A stretch of DNA of 30,204 nt from Candidatus Dadabacteria bacterium. Its GTDB lineage: Bacteria; Desulfobacterota_D; UBA1144; Nemesobacterales; Nemesobacteraceae. Of this stretch, positions 18,328 through 26,553 are shown piece by piece (position 1 is the stretch's first letter; the number at the start of each line of letters is the position of its first letter). A program made the position numbers and the translations under genes. The notes beneath the pieces are model-generated. The model was not told the origin of the DNA and searched no databases. It was given only the letters and a program-made list of their open reading frames with translations. The stretch lies in assembly GCA_009840385.1 (NCBI GenBank), contig VXNX01000004.1:8958-39161 (forward strand), given 5' to 3'.

Positions 18328-19581
18328 TTACTGCTCTTCGCCTTGAAAATTAAGATATATTCTTTGCGCTACACCCTGAGCGTCGTATGTGTCAACCGCG
18401 TAGAGTCCATCTTGTATGTCTCCGTTTTCATCAAGGTCGACCGGACCCGAAAGTCCTTCGTAGTCAATGTCGTCATTAATCGTGGTTTCATCGGTAAGCG
18501 CCGCGGCACAGGTAGCGTAACTATGGCACTTTGTTCCTTCTCTCGTCACATCTCGGATTTTGGAAACATAAACAGAGGGATCGTTACTTCCGGCGCTTAA
18601 GGCCGCAAGGCGAAGTATTACCACCGCATCGTAGACGTGCGCGGTAAAGTCGCTGAAATTGAACCGCTCTTTGAATTCTTCAAGCCTTTTGCCCGGAGGT
18701 GGAGTCGAAATTACCTGCTTGAATCCCTCAATCTCGCCGTTTTCCCTATCCACATGCGGAAAAAGGCCGCTCGTAAACACGAGCCCGTCCCCGACGTAAT
18801 ATCCGACTTCCTCGGGAATCACCGAAGAATCAAGCAGACCTCTGATTATTTCCCCGCCCTCGCTAAAAACAAACAGGACTATAGACTCTACGTCTGGGAT
18901 TCTCCCCACTGCCGCCTCGACATCCGAAACCACGTCAGCAGCTGAAGAAACGGGGTCAGAGCTATAACTGACGACCTCGACCTGTCTGCCGTCAGACATT
19001 ATTTCTTCCCTGACATGCTCCGCAAGGGGGTTTCCCCATGCGTCATCACGATTTACTATGATAGTTTTGCCCTGAGTCTGCCTCGCCAGTATTGGCGCCT
19101 GAAAGAGATCAGAGGGGGATACTCTGAAGAAAAAATTCTGGTCCCCGCCGTCCACGAGTTCTTTATTCATAGTGGTAAGCGTAGGAGAAGTGGCCGAGGG
19201 CGAAATAGCGACTATTTGATTGTCGCTTAGGAAAGGATGAACCGCCACAGAGTCTGAAGAGTATGAAGGTCCTATTATGCCGCGGACACCCATTTCAAGA
19301 AGCTGCGTCGCGCTTGCGACCGCTTCACCCGCTCCCGCCTGGAAAGAGTTTCCACTTATGATTTCTATATTTCCCCCAGCCTTGTTAATGTCGTCTTTCG
19401 CGAGACCCACCGCCTCTATAAGAGGCATGTTGAAATCTTCGCCTTCAGCCAGAAGAGTTCCTATGCAGAAGACTTCCTCACAATTCACTTTCGCCTCATC
19501 ATCTCCGTCGATGCAGCCCGAAGAGAATATTCCTATGGAAACCAAAAGCAGGACAGAACTCAGAATGATTAATCTTTTCAC
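18328..19581 (-). CDS. Branched-chain amino acid-type (LivK-like) ABC substrate-binding lipoprotein
   Basis: The protein is 417 aa with a lipoprotein signal: MKRLIILSSVLLLVSIGIFSSGC, with C23 as the likely lipidated Cys. The mature part is a type I periplasmic-binding fold: FNMPLIEAVGLAKDDINKAG, GVRGIIGPSYSSDSVAV, ISPSATSPTLT and FFFRVSPSD are typical of the hydrophobic amino acid/amide (HAAT) binding family. Four further Cys, in an N-terminal CEEVFC and a C-terminal CHSYATC, may form disulfides. The GTG start at 19581 is supported by GGAGGT 8 nt upstream; a longer frame to 19647 adds residues without a signal. No permease or ATPase gene is adjacent, so it is an orphan binding protein that may serve a transporter elsewhere or act as a sensor. 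The ligand is unknown. Confidence 0.88.
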   Translation of the reverse strand: MKRLIILSSVLLLVSIGIFSSGCIDGDDEAKVNCEEVFCIGTLLAEGEDFNMPLIEAVGLAKDDINKAGGNIEIISGNSFQAGAGEAVASATQLLEMGVRGIIGPSYSSDSVAVHPFLSDNQIVAISPSATSPTLTTMNKELVDGGDQNFFFRVSPSDLFQAPILARQTQGKTIIVNRDDAWGNPLAEHVREEIMSDGRQVEVVSYSSDPVSSAADVVSDVEAAVGRIPDVESIVLFVFSEGGEIIRGLLDSSVIPEEVGYYVGDGLVFTSGLFPHVDRENGEIEGFKQVISTPPPGKRLEEFKERFNFSDFTAHVYDAVVILRLAALSAGSNDPSVYVSKIRDVTREGTKCHSYATCAAALTDETTINDDIDYEGLSGPVDLDENGDIQDGLYAVDTYDAQGVAQRIYLNFQGEEQ

Positions 19582-19648
19582 GGCTAGATACCTCCAATTA
19601 AAATATGTATTGCCATCACCGGTCCCAGGTCTGTTGATGTACTCCATA

Positions 19649-19654
19649 ATTATA
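19649..19654 (-). promoter_or_regulatory. TATAAT -10 element for the binding-protein gene
   Basis: A perfect minus-strand TATAAT lies about 68 nt upstream of the GTG start codon. No good -35 is visible at the expected distance. The segment 19582-19715 between the start codon and the mobile element holds nothing else I can identify. Confidence 0.4.
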
Positions 19655-19715
19655 TACTAAAATGGGACTGAATGGTTCAGTTTTTTACAGTGATTATGTG
19701 TCGGTAAAAAGGTTT

Positions 19716-19944
19716 CGAATAAGTAGTTAGGGGCTTGACATTCCCTCTAACAAGAAAAAATGAGGCGTCGCCTGGTCGCCTCTGTGATACGCGAGGAGGG
19801 CTGCTTCCACCTCCTACGGAACTTTTGGGACCCAGGGTTTCCCTCAACAATCGTAAGCAGATTTTGCCGCGTAACATTGACAGAAATCTACAGCGATGGA
19901 GAATTAAGTCAACTTGGAAATTAAGCCCCTAACTACTTATTGCG
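19716..19944. mobile_element. MITE-like element with terminal inverted repeats and 8-bp target duplication
   Basis: AATAAGTAGTTAGGGGCTT (19718-19736) has a perfect 19-bp inverted copy at 19923-19941. Counting the outer CG/CGC the repeats are about 21-22 bp with a single-base gap. Immediately outside, AAAGGTTT occurs on both sides as a direct repeat (19708-19715 and 19945-19952), as expected of an 8-bp target-site duplication. The 229-bp interior has no full transposase. An open frame at 19735-19932 (65 codons, ending inside the right repeat) may be the remnant of a transposase end, but I do not recognise it. Internal small hairpins occur (GAGGCG/CGCCTC near 19762-19782; AGGAGG/CCTCCT near 19795-19814). 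An 8-bp duplication fits several insertion-sequence families (for example ISL3, IS256, IS66, IS1595), so the parent family is undecided. It sits between the binding-protein promoter and the GYD gene, disrupting no gene. Confidence 0.8.
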
Positions 19945-19982
19945 AAAGGTTTTTTTGGTTTGGTGCTCTGGGGAAGGAAGGG

Positions 19983-20273
19983 CTATTCGTTTATCAGTTT
20001 TTCTTCGAATTCGCCTATGGGGATTGCGGCGAGGGTTTCTATATGAACTGTACCCCTTGAACCGAGTTCTATTACGATTTTCGTGATTGTCTCGTTGTCA
20101 GGGGCTTCCACTATGTTCACGAAGTCGTAAGGACCGAGCGCTGCGTACTGGGCTTCAACCTTGGCCCCCATCTCCTCGAGTTCCCTGTTAACCTCGTTTA
20201 TCCTCTCGGGCCTCATCTTTATGGTCCTTCTGCCCTCGTCGGTGAGGTTGCTAAGCATTATGTATTTGCCCAT
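19983..20273 (-). CDS. GYD domain-containing protein
   Basis: This small 96-aa soluble protein begins MGKYIMLSNLTDEGRRTIK. It continues with RINEVNRELEEMGAKVEAQYAALGPYDFVNIVEAP, the pattern of the GYD family (here the GYD triad reads GPYDF), which adopts a ferredoxin-like alpha/beta fold. The biochemical role of the family is not established. There is no signal peptide. It starts 24 nt after the trxA stop on the same strand, so the two are probably one transcript. No strong ribosome binding site is seen. No terminator is visible after it, and the transcript would run into the mobile element. Confidence 0.85.
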   Translation of the reverse strand: MGKYIMLSNLTDEGRRTIKMRPERINEVNRELEEMGAKVEAQYAALGPYDFVNIVEAPDNETITKIVIELGSRGTVHIETLAAIPIGEFEEKLINE

Positions 20274-20297
20274 TTTTCGTGCCCGCGCCCGGAATAC

Positions 20298-20630
20298 CTA
20301 GTCCAGGGCCTTGTTCAGTACCTTTTCTATTTCGCTTTTCGGGACGGCGCCGACTATCTGCTCGGCGACCTCGCCGTTTTTAAAAACTATCAGCGTGGGG
20401 ATGCTTCTTATGCGGAATTTCATGGTCGTCTGGGGGTTCTCGTCCACATTCACCTTTCCTACCTTCACGCTGCCTTCGTAGTCATTGGAGATCTCCTCGA
20501 TGACGGGCGAGAGAGCCCTGCAGGGACCGCACCATGGGGCCCAGAAGTCGACCAGAACGGGAACCTCGCTTTCCATTACTTCCTTATCGAACGCGGAATC
20601 TACAACCTCGACTATGTTTTCGGATGCCAT
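20298..20630 (-). CDS. trxA: Thioredoxin
   Basis: TrxA is the cytoplasmic disulfide reductant that serves ribonucleotide reductase, methionine sulfoxide reductases and others. The protein is 110 aa. The active site WCGPC has C34 and C37, preceded by VLVDFWAP, and the cis-Pro loop is RSIPTLIVFKNGE. The ATG giving MASENIVEVVD was chosen over a longer frame to 20687 because AAGGAG lies 7 nt upstream and the length then matches the family. It is divergent from the efflux adaptor gene across an AT-rich gap, and the GYD gene follows on the same transcript. Confidence 0.96.
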   Translation of the reverse strand: MASENIVEVVDSAFDKEVMESEVPVLVDFWAPWCGPCRALSPVIEEISNDYEGSVKVGKVNVDENPQTTMKFRIRSIPTLIVFKNGEVAEQIVGAVPKSEIEKVLNKALD

Positions 20631-20738
20631 TTTTATCTCCTTGGGGATTGTATGCCTATAAGGTAATAACAATTTATAATAATACAAGAAGAAGACCGCA
20701 GATGCTTTTCATCTGTAAGTGCTGGCCGTTTGGTCGTG

Positions 20739-20744
20739 TATAAT
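20739..20744 (+). promoter_or_regulatory. TATAAT -10 element for the efflux operon
   Basis: A perfect TATAAT occurs in the 221-nt divergent gap between trxA and the adaptor gene, 108 nt before the proposed start. No good -35 is visible. If used, the leader would be about 100 nt long. The trxA side of the gap (20631-20700) is very AT-rich and probably holds the trxA promoter, but no single pair of hexamers stands out. Confidence 0.35.
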
Positions 20745-20851
20745 TTGGGAGATTTAAAAACGCGCCGATGCCGCACTGCGCCTCTGGACGTGATGTATGC
20801 GGGTTCTTTGCGGTTATTCTAAACAGTATGTTCCGGCAAGGGAGAAAAGCT

Positions 20852-21919
20852 TTGATTATGCGAACAAAAGTGTTTCTGCTCTTTTTATCTTTTTTTCTTT
20901 TTCCTGAGCTCTCCCTCTCCCAGCCCTCGGACGCTCCCGTGGTGGTATCCCCGGTCGTTGAGAGGGAGGTGAAGAAGCCCCTTAGGCTTGTCGGCGCGAC
21001 GTTTCCCGCGAGGAAATCCGTCATATCAAGCGAGGTTGAGGGAGTTGTCGAGAAAATGAACGCCGAGGAGGGCAAGTACGTAGAGAAGGGCGGAACGCTT
21101 GCCGAGATAAAAAGCGATAAGATCCGCCTTGCCCTTGAGCAGCTTAAAAACGAAAGAAAGGAAGCCTTGGCGAAGGCTGAGCTTTCAGAAAAAAATCTTG
21201 CGAGGATGGGGGAGCTCTACGACAAGGGCATTATTTCGGACGGGGATTTCGACAGGGCAAAAACGCAGAGAGAATCGGACCAGGGCGGGCTGCTGAGCCT
21301 CGAGAGCCGCATCGAAGTTGCCGAGTACGACCTTGCGGCCTCGAAGATCGCCGCTCCTTTTAACGGCTACGTGACGCAACACCATGCCGAAGCGGGACAG
21401 TGGCTAGGTCTCGGGGACAAGGTGGTTTCCTTCGTTGACATAGACACCATAGAGGTAAAGGCCGGGATTCCCGAGAGGTACATAGACGACATAAGCGAGG
21501 GCATGGAAGTTGAGGTCATACTGCCGTCCCACAACCGGCTTACCGTTTCAGGAAAGATTTCCTCGATCGTTCCCGACGCGGACCCCAGAGCCGTGGCTTT
21601 TCCGCTAAGGGTAGTGCTTGAGAACCCGGATCATGCGATAAAATCCTCGGCTTCGGCAGTAATCATGGTAAGGGTCGGCAAGAGCGAAAAAATAAAGCTC
21701 GTACCGAAAGATTCCATAGTCAGTTCCCCTCAGGGCTCTACGGTCTTTGCCGTGAGAGAGGGCCTTGCGCATCCGGTGCTGGTAAAGGAGAAGGGCTGGT
21801 ATGAGGGCTTTGTGCACGTAGAGGGGGAAGTAAGGGTCGGTGAGAGCGTGGTTGTAAGAGGAAACGAGAGACTCAGGCCCATGCAGAAAGTCAGAATCGC
21901 TGACACCATAGAGCAATGA
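20852..21919 (+). CDS. RND efflux periplasmic adaptor (membrane fusion protein)
   Basis: This is the HlyD/AcrA-type adaptor linking an inner-membrane RND pump to an outer-membrane channel. From the proposed start it is 355 aa. An N-terminal signal (RTKVFLLFLSFFLFPELSLS) is followed by VVVSPVVEREV, a lipoyl-type half-motif (GVVEKMNAEEGKYVEKGGTLAEI), a helical hairpin (about residues 90-150, with LARMGELYDKGIISDGDFDRAK) and the second lipoyl half (AAPFNGYVTQHHAEAGQWL). A beta-barrel and a membrane-proximal domain complete it. The start is TTG at 20852, 7 nt after AAGGGAG; the ATG two codons later (20858) is the alternative. The longer frame to 20768 would bury the signal peptide. It overlaps the pump gene by 4 nt. 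No outer-membrane TolC-like gene is nearby. Confidence 0.92.
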   Translation: MIMRTKVFLLFLSFFLFPELSLSQPSDAPVVVSPVVEREVKKPLRLVGATFPARKSVISSEVEGVVEKMNAEEGKYVEKGGTLAEIKSDKIRLALEQLKNERKEALAKAELSEKNLARMGELYDKGIISDGDFDRAKTQRESDQGGLLSLESRIEVAEYDLAASKIAAPFNGYVTQHHAEAGQWLGLGDKVVSFVDIDTIEVKAGIPERYIDDISEGMEVEVILPSHNRLTVSGKISSIVPDADPRAVAFPLRVVLENPDHAIKSSASAVIMVRVGKSEKIKLVPKDSIVSSPQGSTVFAVREGLAHPVLVKEKGWYEGFVHVEGEVRVGESVVVRGNERLRPMQKVRIADTIEQ

Positions 21920-24900
21920 AGCTTGTCGAGACCTCTATAAAAAGCCCCGTAACCGTCGCCGTAGGCGTCATCTTCATAGTTATTTTTGGGGCTATTTCGC
22001 TTCTCAGGATTCCCGTTCAGCTCACTCCCGACGTCGAGACGCTCAGGGTTACGGTGAGCACTTTCTGGAGGGGGGCGAGCCCCTTCGAGGTCGAAAGCGA
22101 GATAGTAAACGAGCAGGAAGACGAGCTTCGGGGAATAACGGGTCTTAGGAAACTTGACAGCGAGAGTTCTGAGAATTCGTCCGAGGTAATACTCGAGTTC
22201 GAGGTCGGCGCAGATATTGACTCCAAGGTGGTCAAGGTATCGAACAGGCTTGACCAGGTAAAGGAATATCCCGACGAGGTGGACAGACCCGTGATAACCA
22301 CGGTCGACCCTAGGGCGAACGCCATGGGGTGGTTTATCCTGAAGCCCCTTGCCGACAATCCCACGGATATAAACTTCTATTACGATTTCGCCGACGAGAT
22401 AATCCGCACCAGGCTTGAGAGGGTCCCCGGAGTGGGGGCTTCAAACGTGTTCGGCGGAAGGGAGCGCCGCATAGAGGTTCTTTTCGATCCGGCCGCGCTT
22501 GCAAAAAGGAATATCACCATAGCCGAGCTTGCCGCTTCCATTGACAGGGAGAATGAGAATTTCAGCGCCGGCTCCTTTGATGAGGGCAAAAGACAGTACC
22601 TCGTCAGAACCGTGGGAGAGTACAGGACTACGCGGGATATAGGGAACATAGTCGTACGTACCGCGCAGAGCGGCCTTCCCGTTTACCTGAGAGATATAGC
22701 CACCGTCCGCCTCGGGTATGAGGATCCGGACTACACGGTAAGGCAGAACGGAGAGCCCGCCATCGCCGTTAACGTGCTTCGCGAGAGCGGAGCTAACTCA
22801 ATAGAGGTCAAGGAAGCCGTTTTCGCGGCCGTGGAGGAGCTTAATGCGGGTGTCCTTAAGGATAACGGGCTTCGCCTGCGAAACGTTTACGAAGAGACCG
22901 GGTACATAAAAAGCGCGATAAATCTTGTGAGGGGCAATCTTATTATAGGCGGTGTGCTTGCCATAACAGTTCTTCTTCTCTTCCTGAGGAGCGCGAGCAG
23001 CACGATGATCGTTGCGATTGCCATACCGTCAAGCGTCATAGGGACTTTCATAGTTTTCGCGGCGCTCGGGCGGACGATAAACGTGGTGAGCCTCGCGGGG
23101 ATGAGTTTCGCCGTCGGCATGGTTATAGACAACTCCATCGTGGTCCTCGAAAACATATACCGTCACATGCAGATGGGAAAATCGAGGGTCCAGGCGGCCT
23201 ATGACGGCACGACCGAGGTCTGGGGAGCGGTTCTTGCAAGCACCCTCACGACCGCGGCCGTGTTTATCCCCATTATATTCATCCAGGAACAGACCGGACA
23301 GCTGTTTCGGGACATAGCCATAGCGATAAGTGTCTCCGTCATACTTAGCCTTCTGGTTTCCATAACCGTCATACCGTCCGCGTCCTCCAAGTATCTCTCC
23401 GCAAAGGGCGCGGAGAGTCTTGAGCGCCTTAACCTCATGTCGCGGCTGCTCGGTTTCGCGGGAAGGGTGTCTGGGTTCATAAACAGCTTCACCGAGCGGA
23501 TAATGACAAGCGTTCGGAAAAGGGTGATCTTGGTGGGTTCCTTCACCCTTTTGTCCGTACTGCTGATAATCGCCGTTTTGCCCAAGACCGAGTATCTGCC
23601 CACGGGGAACAGAAACCTGTTTTTCGGGATACTTGTCCCGCCTCCCGGATACAACTTCGAGGAATATAACTCCATAGGAAGGCAGCTCGAGGCGGATCTC
23701 GAGCCCTACATAAACGAGAGGACCTCGGCCGAGAGGGGCCTTCCCCGGATAAAGAACTTCTTCTACGTCGCAAGAGGGAAGCAGATTTTCATGGGCGCGG
23801 TCGCCGAGGAGAGAAAGGACCTCAAGAGACTTTTTCCCGTTCTCCAGGAGACTGTATCCAAGATTCCCGGGACGTTCGGCGTAATAATTCAGCCCAGCAT
23901 CTTTAACGCCAACATAGGGGAGGGGAGGTCGGTAGACGTTCACGTTACGGGGGATGATCTAAATGAGATACTGAAGACCGCAAGAAGCGTGTTTTTCATG
24001 TCGATGGAGAGCATTCCCGGCGCTCAGGTAAGGCCGATCCCGAGCCTTGATCTCGGAAACCCGGAGATCCGCATCGTCACTGAGCGGGAAGCGGCTTCCC
24101 GTGTCGGGATCACGAACAGCGAGCTTGGGTTTACCGTGAGGTCCCTTATAGACGGCGTCGAGGCAAGCGAGTTTAACCTCGAGGGGCAGGAAGTAGATAT
24201 AGTTTTGCGGGCGCGGCAGGATTTCTCCGAGAGAACCCAGGATATAGAAAACATAATGATTACCTCTCCAAGCGGAGAGGTAGTCACGGTGGGAGCAGTC
24301 GCCAGGGTCAGTCTTGAAAACGGCCCGGAACAGATAAATCACTACGAAAGCGAGAGGGTGATAACGATACAGATAACTCCTCCGGAGGAAGTTACGCTTG
24401 AGGAGGCGATCGAGACCATAGAGGCCGACATAATCTCTGTGCTTAAGGAAAGCGGCCAGATGGGCGAGCGGACCAATTTTATCCTGGCCGGGACCGCGGA
24501 CAAGCTCGCAACGGCAAAAGATGCGCTTCAGTGGAACTTCCTTTTGGCCGTAGTGATATCGTTTCTTTTGATGGCGGCTCTTTTCGGGAGTTTTCTTCAT
24601 CCCCTAGTTATCCTGGTCACGGTTCCGTTCGCTTCCCTGGGGGGCTTTATCGGGCTTTTCATACTCAACCTGTTTACCTACCAGCCCCTCGATATACTCA
24701 CGATGCTTGGCTTCGTGATTCTCATAGGGATAGTCATCAACAACGCCATACTCATAGTTCACCAGGCGCTTAACAACATCCGAGCGGGGATGGAGCAGCA
24801 GGCTGCCATACGCGAGTCGGTAAGGGTGAGGATAAGGCCGATTTTCATGAGCACTCTCACGAGTGTGTTCGGCATGCTCCCCCTCGTGCTTGCCCCGGGA

Positions 24901-25038
24901 GAGGGCTCCGAGCTTTACAAGGGTCTTGGAAGCGTGGTGGTCGGCGGACTTGTTCTCTCCACGGTTTTTACCCTGTTTCTGATCCCTTCGGTTTTCAGCC
25001 TCATGCTCGAGTTCCGCAGAAGACCCTCCTTCTTATGA
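21916..25038 (+). CDS. RND efflux transporter, inner-membrane pump (AcrB/HAE1-like)
   Basis: The 1040-aa protein has the RND layout: one N-terminal membrane helix, a large periplasmic loop (starting at about residue 30), six helices, a second periplasmic loop from about residue 550, and five C-terminal helices. It exports small molecules using the proton-motive force, in complex with the adjacent adaptor. The TM4 signature reads VIDNSIVVLEN with D405-N406 where AcrB has D407-D408. In TM10, INNAILIV has N942 where AcrB has K940. TM11 has FMSTL, so a hydroxyl residue replaces AcrB T978. Only one carboxylate of the classical relay is therefore kept. The start overlaps the adaptor stop (ATGA). 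The substrate cannot be predicted. No tolC or regulator gene is adjacent. Confidence 0.94.
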   Translation: MKLVETSIKSPVTVAVGVIFIVIFGAISLLRIPVQLTPDVETLRVTVSTFWRGASPFEVESEIVNEQEDELRGITGLRKLDSESSENSSEVILEFEVGADIDSKVVKVSNRLDQVKEYPDEVDRPVITTVDPRANAMGWFILKPLADNPTDINFYYDFADEIIRTRLERVPGVGASNVFGGRERRIEVLFDPAALAKRNITIAELAASIDRENENFSAGSFDEGKRQYLVRTVGEYRTTRDIGNIVVRTAQSGLPVYLRDIATVRLGYEDPDYTVRQNGEPAIAVNVLRESGANSIEVKEAVFAAVEELNAGVLKDNGLRLRNVYEETGYIKSAINLVRGNLIIGGVLAITVLLLFLRSASSTMIVAIAIPSSVIGTFIVFAALGRTINVVSLAGMSFAVGMVIDNSIVVLENIYRHMQMGKSRVQAAYDGTTEVWGAVLASTLTTAAVFIPIIFIQEQTGQLFRDIAIAISVSVILSLLVSITVIPSASSKYLSAKGAESLERLNLMSRLLGFAGRVSGFINSFTERIMTSVRKRVILVGSFTLLSVLLIIAVLPKTEYLPTGNRNLFFGILVPPPGYNFEEYNSIGRQLEADLEPYINERTSAERGLPRIKNFFYVARGKQIFMGAVAEERKDLKRLFPVLQETVSKIPGTFGVIIQPSIFNANIGEGRSVDVHVTGDDLNEILKTARSVFFMSMESIPGAQVRPIPSLDLGNPEIRIVTEREAASRVGITNSELGFTVRSLIDGVEASEFNLEGQEVDIVLRARQDFSERTQDIENIMITSPSGEVVTVGAVARVSLENGPEQINHYESERVITIQITPPEEVTLEEAIETIEADIISVLKESGQMGERTNFILAGTADKLATAKDALQWNFLLAVVISFLLMAALFGSFLHPLVILVTVPFASLGGFIGLFILNLFTYQPLDILTMLGFVILIGIVINNAILIVHQALNNIRAGMEQQAAIRESVRVRIRPIFMSTLTSVFGMLPLVLAPGEGSELYKGLGSVVVGGLVLSTVFTLFLIPSVFSLMLEFRRRPSFL

Positions 25039-25107
25039 AACCGGTTTTGTTTGTGGCATAATAAACCCCTTGACTGGGCATTGACAATTATCTGGAGGAA
25101 ATCTTAA

Positions 25108-26496
25108 ATGGCTAAGACAAAATACAGAGTGGAATCCGATTCCATGGGAAAGATGAAAGTTCCCTCGGACGCTTATTACGGGGCGCAGACCGCAAGGGCG
25201 GTTGAGAACTTCCCCGTAAGCGGCCGCACTCTTCCAAGGGAATTCGTAAGGGCCATGGGCCTTGTGAAACTCGCGGCGGCACAGACAAACGCGGAACTCG
25301 GATTTCTTAAAAAGGGTACGGCGCGGGCCATAGCGAGGGCCGCGCAGGAGGTTGTCGACGGAAAGCTTGACGATCATTTCGTGGTTGACGTTTTCCAGAC
25401 GGGCTCCGGCACCTCGACCAACATGAATACGAATGAAGTGATAGCCAACAGGGCGACCGAAATACTCAAAGGGAAGACCCGTGTGCATCCGAACGACCAC
25501 GTGAACATGGGCCAGTCAAGCAACGACGTGATCCCCACGGCCATGCATGTTTCCTCTCTTGAGGCGATCGAAAAAGACCTCATACCGTCGCTTGAGTATC
25601 TGCGCGACGCGCTCTCGAAAAAGGCGAAACAGTTTGACCACATAGTCAAGATAGGACGCACCCACCTTATGGACGCCACCCCTATACGGCTCGGCCAGGA
25701 GTTCAGCGGGTACGCGAGCATGGTTGACCACGGAATCTCGAGGTTAAAGGGGGTAAGAAACGACCTTTCGGAACTCGCCATAGGCGGAACCGCGGTCGGA
25801 ACCGGCATAAACACCCATAAAAGTTTCGGGAAGAAGGTGGCGGCGAGGATAAGCGAGGCTACGGGGGTTAAGTTCAGGGAGGCGAAAAACCACTTTGAGG
25901 CCCAGGCGTCAAAGGACGCGGTTGTCCAGGCAAGCGGAGCGCTCAAGACGGTCTCCGTGAGCCTGATGAAGATAGCAAACGACATACGGTGGCTTGGAAG
26001 CGGTCCGCGTTGCGGCTTCGGAGAGATCCTTCTGCCCGCCATACAGCCTGGTTCGTCGATTATGCCGGGGAAGGTTAACCCGGTGATCGGGGAGTCGGTT
26101 ACGCAGGTCGCGGCCCAGGTGATCGGGAACGACGCGGCGATAACGATCGGAGGGCAGTCGGGGAATTTCGAGCTTAACGTGATGATGCCCATGATGGCGG
26201 ACAACCTTCTTCAGTCGATAAGGCTTCTCTCGAGGGTCTGCACCGTGTTTGTCGACAAGTGCATCTCCGGGATAGATGCGGATGAGGAACGCTGCGGAGA
26301 GACCATTGAGCAGAGTCTCGCCATGTGCACAAGCCTCGCGCCGATCATAGGTTATGACAACGCGGCCGCGATCGCGAAGGAAGCCTACGCTTCGGGGAGC
26401 ACAGTCAGGGAAGTCGCCAGGAAAAAGGGAGTGCTTTCCGATGAGGAACTCGACAGGGTTCTTGACCCGCTGTCAATGACAAAACCGGTTTCGTAG
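25108..26496 (+). CDS. fumC: Fumarate hydratase, class II
   Basis: FumC reversibly hydrates fumarate to L-malate in the TCA cycle; the class II enzyme is iron-free and tetrameric. The protein is 462 aa. Visible features are the N-terminus DSMGKMKVPSDAYYGAQTAR, TGSGTSTNMNTNEVIANRA, HVNMGQSSNDVIPTAMH, GRTHLMDATPIRLGQE with the catalytic His region, and the superfamily signature GSSIMPGKVNP from about residue 315. The Gly in PGKVNP points to fumarase; aspartase usually has PAKVNP. GGAGG lies about 10 nt before the ATG. The gene starts 70 nt after the pump gene; TTGACA-like hexamers are present in the gap, but I could not pair them with a good -10. Confidence 0.94.
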   Translation: MAKTKYRVESDSMGKMKVPSDAYYGAQTARAVENFPVSGRTLPREFVRAMGLVKLAAAQTNAELGFLKKGTARAIARAAQEVVDGKLDDHFVVDVFQTGSGTSTNMNTNEVIANRATEILKGKTRVHPNDHVNMGQSSNDVIPTAMHVSSLEAIEKDLIPSLEYLRDALSKKAKQFDHIVKIGRTHLMDATPIRLGQEFSGYASMVDHGISRLKGVRNDLSELAIGGTAVGTGINTHKSFGKKVAARISEATGVKFREAKNHFEAQASKDAVVQASGALKTVSVSLMKIANDIRWLGSGPRCGFGEILLPAIQPGSSIMPGKVNPVIGESVTQVAAQVIGNDAAITIGGQSGNFELNVMMPMMADNLLQSIRLLSRVCTVFVDKCISGIDADEERCGETIEQSLAMCTSLAPIIGYDNAAAIAKEAYASGSTVREVARKKGVLSDEELDRVLDPLSMTKPVS

Positions 26497-26553
26497 GGCC
26501 ATGGGCTTTGGATGACCGCTTGGCGGTGTAGAATATTTTCGGCGGTTGGAAAA

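Noticed and set aside
23029-23943. Long minus-strand open frame antisense to the RND pump (304 codons)
   Set aside because: It is a shadow frame of the certain pump gene, with no recognisable domains.
25070-25090. TTGACT and TTGACA before fumC as -35 elements
   Set aside because: No matching -10 lies at 16-18 nt before the ribosome binding site; the second hexamer is too close to the start codon.
25037-26492. 14-nt inverted match containing palindrome AAACCGGTTT on both sides of fumC
   Set aside because: One copy is coding (the fumC C-terminus) and a 14-nt match is about what chance allows in 30 kb; there are no flanking duplications.
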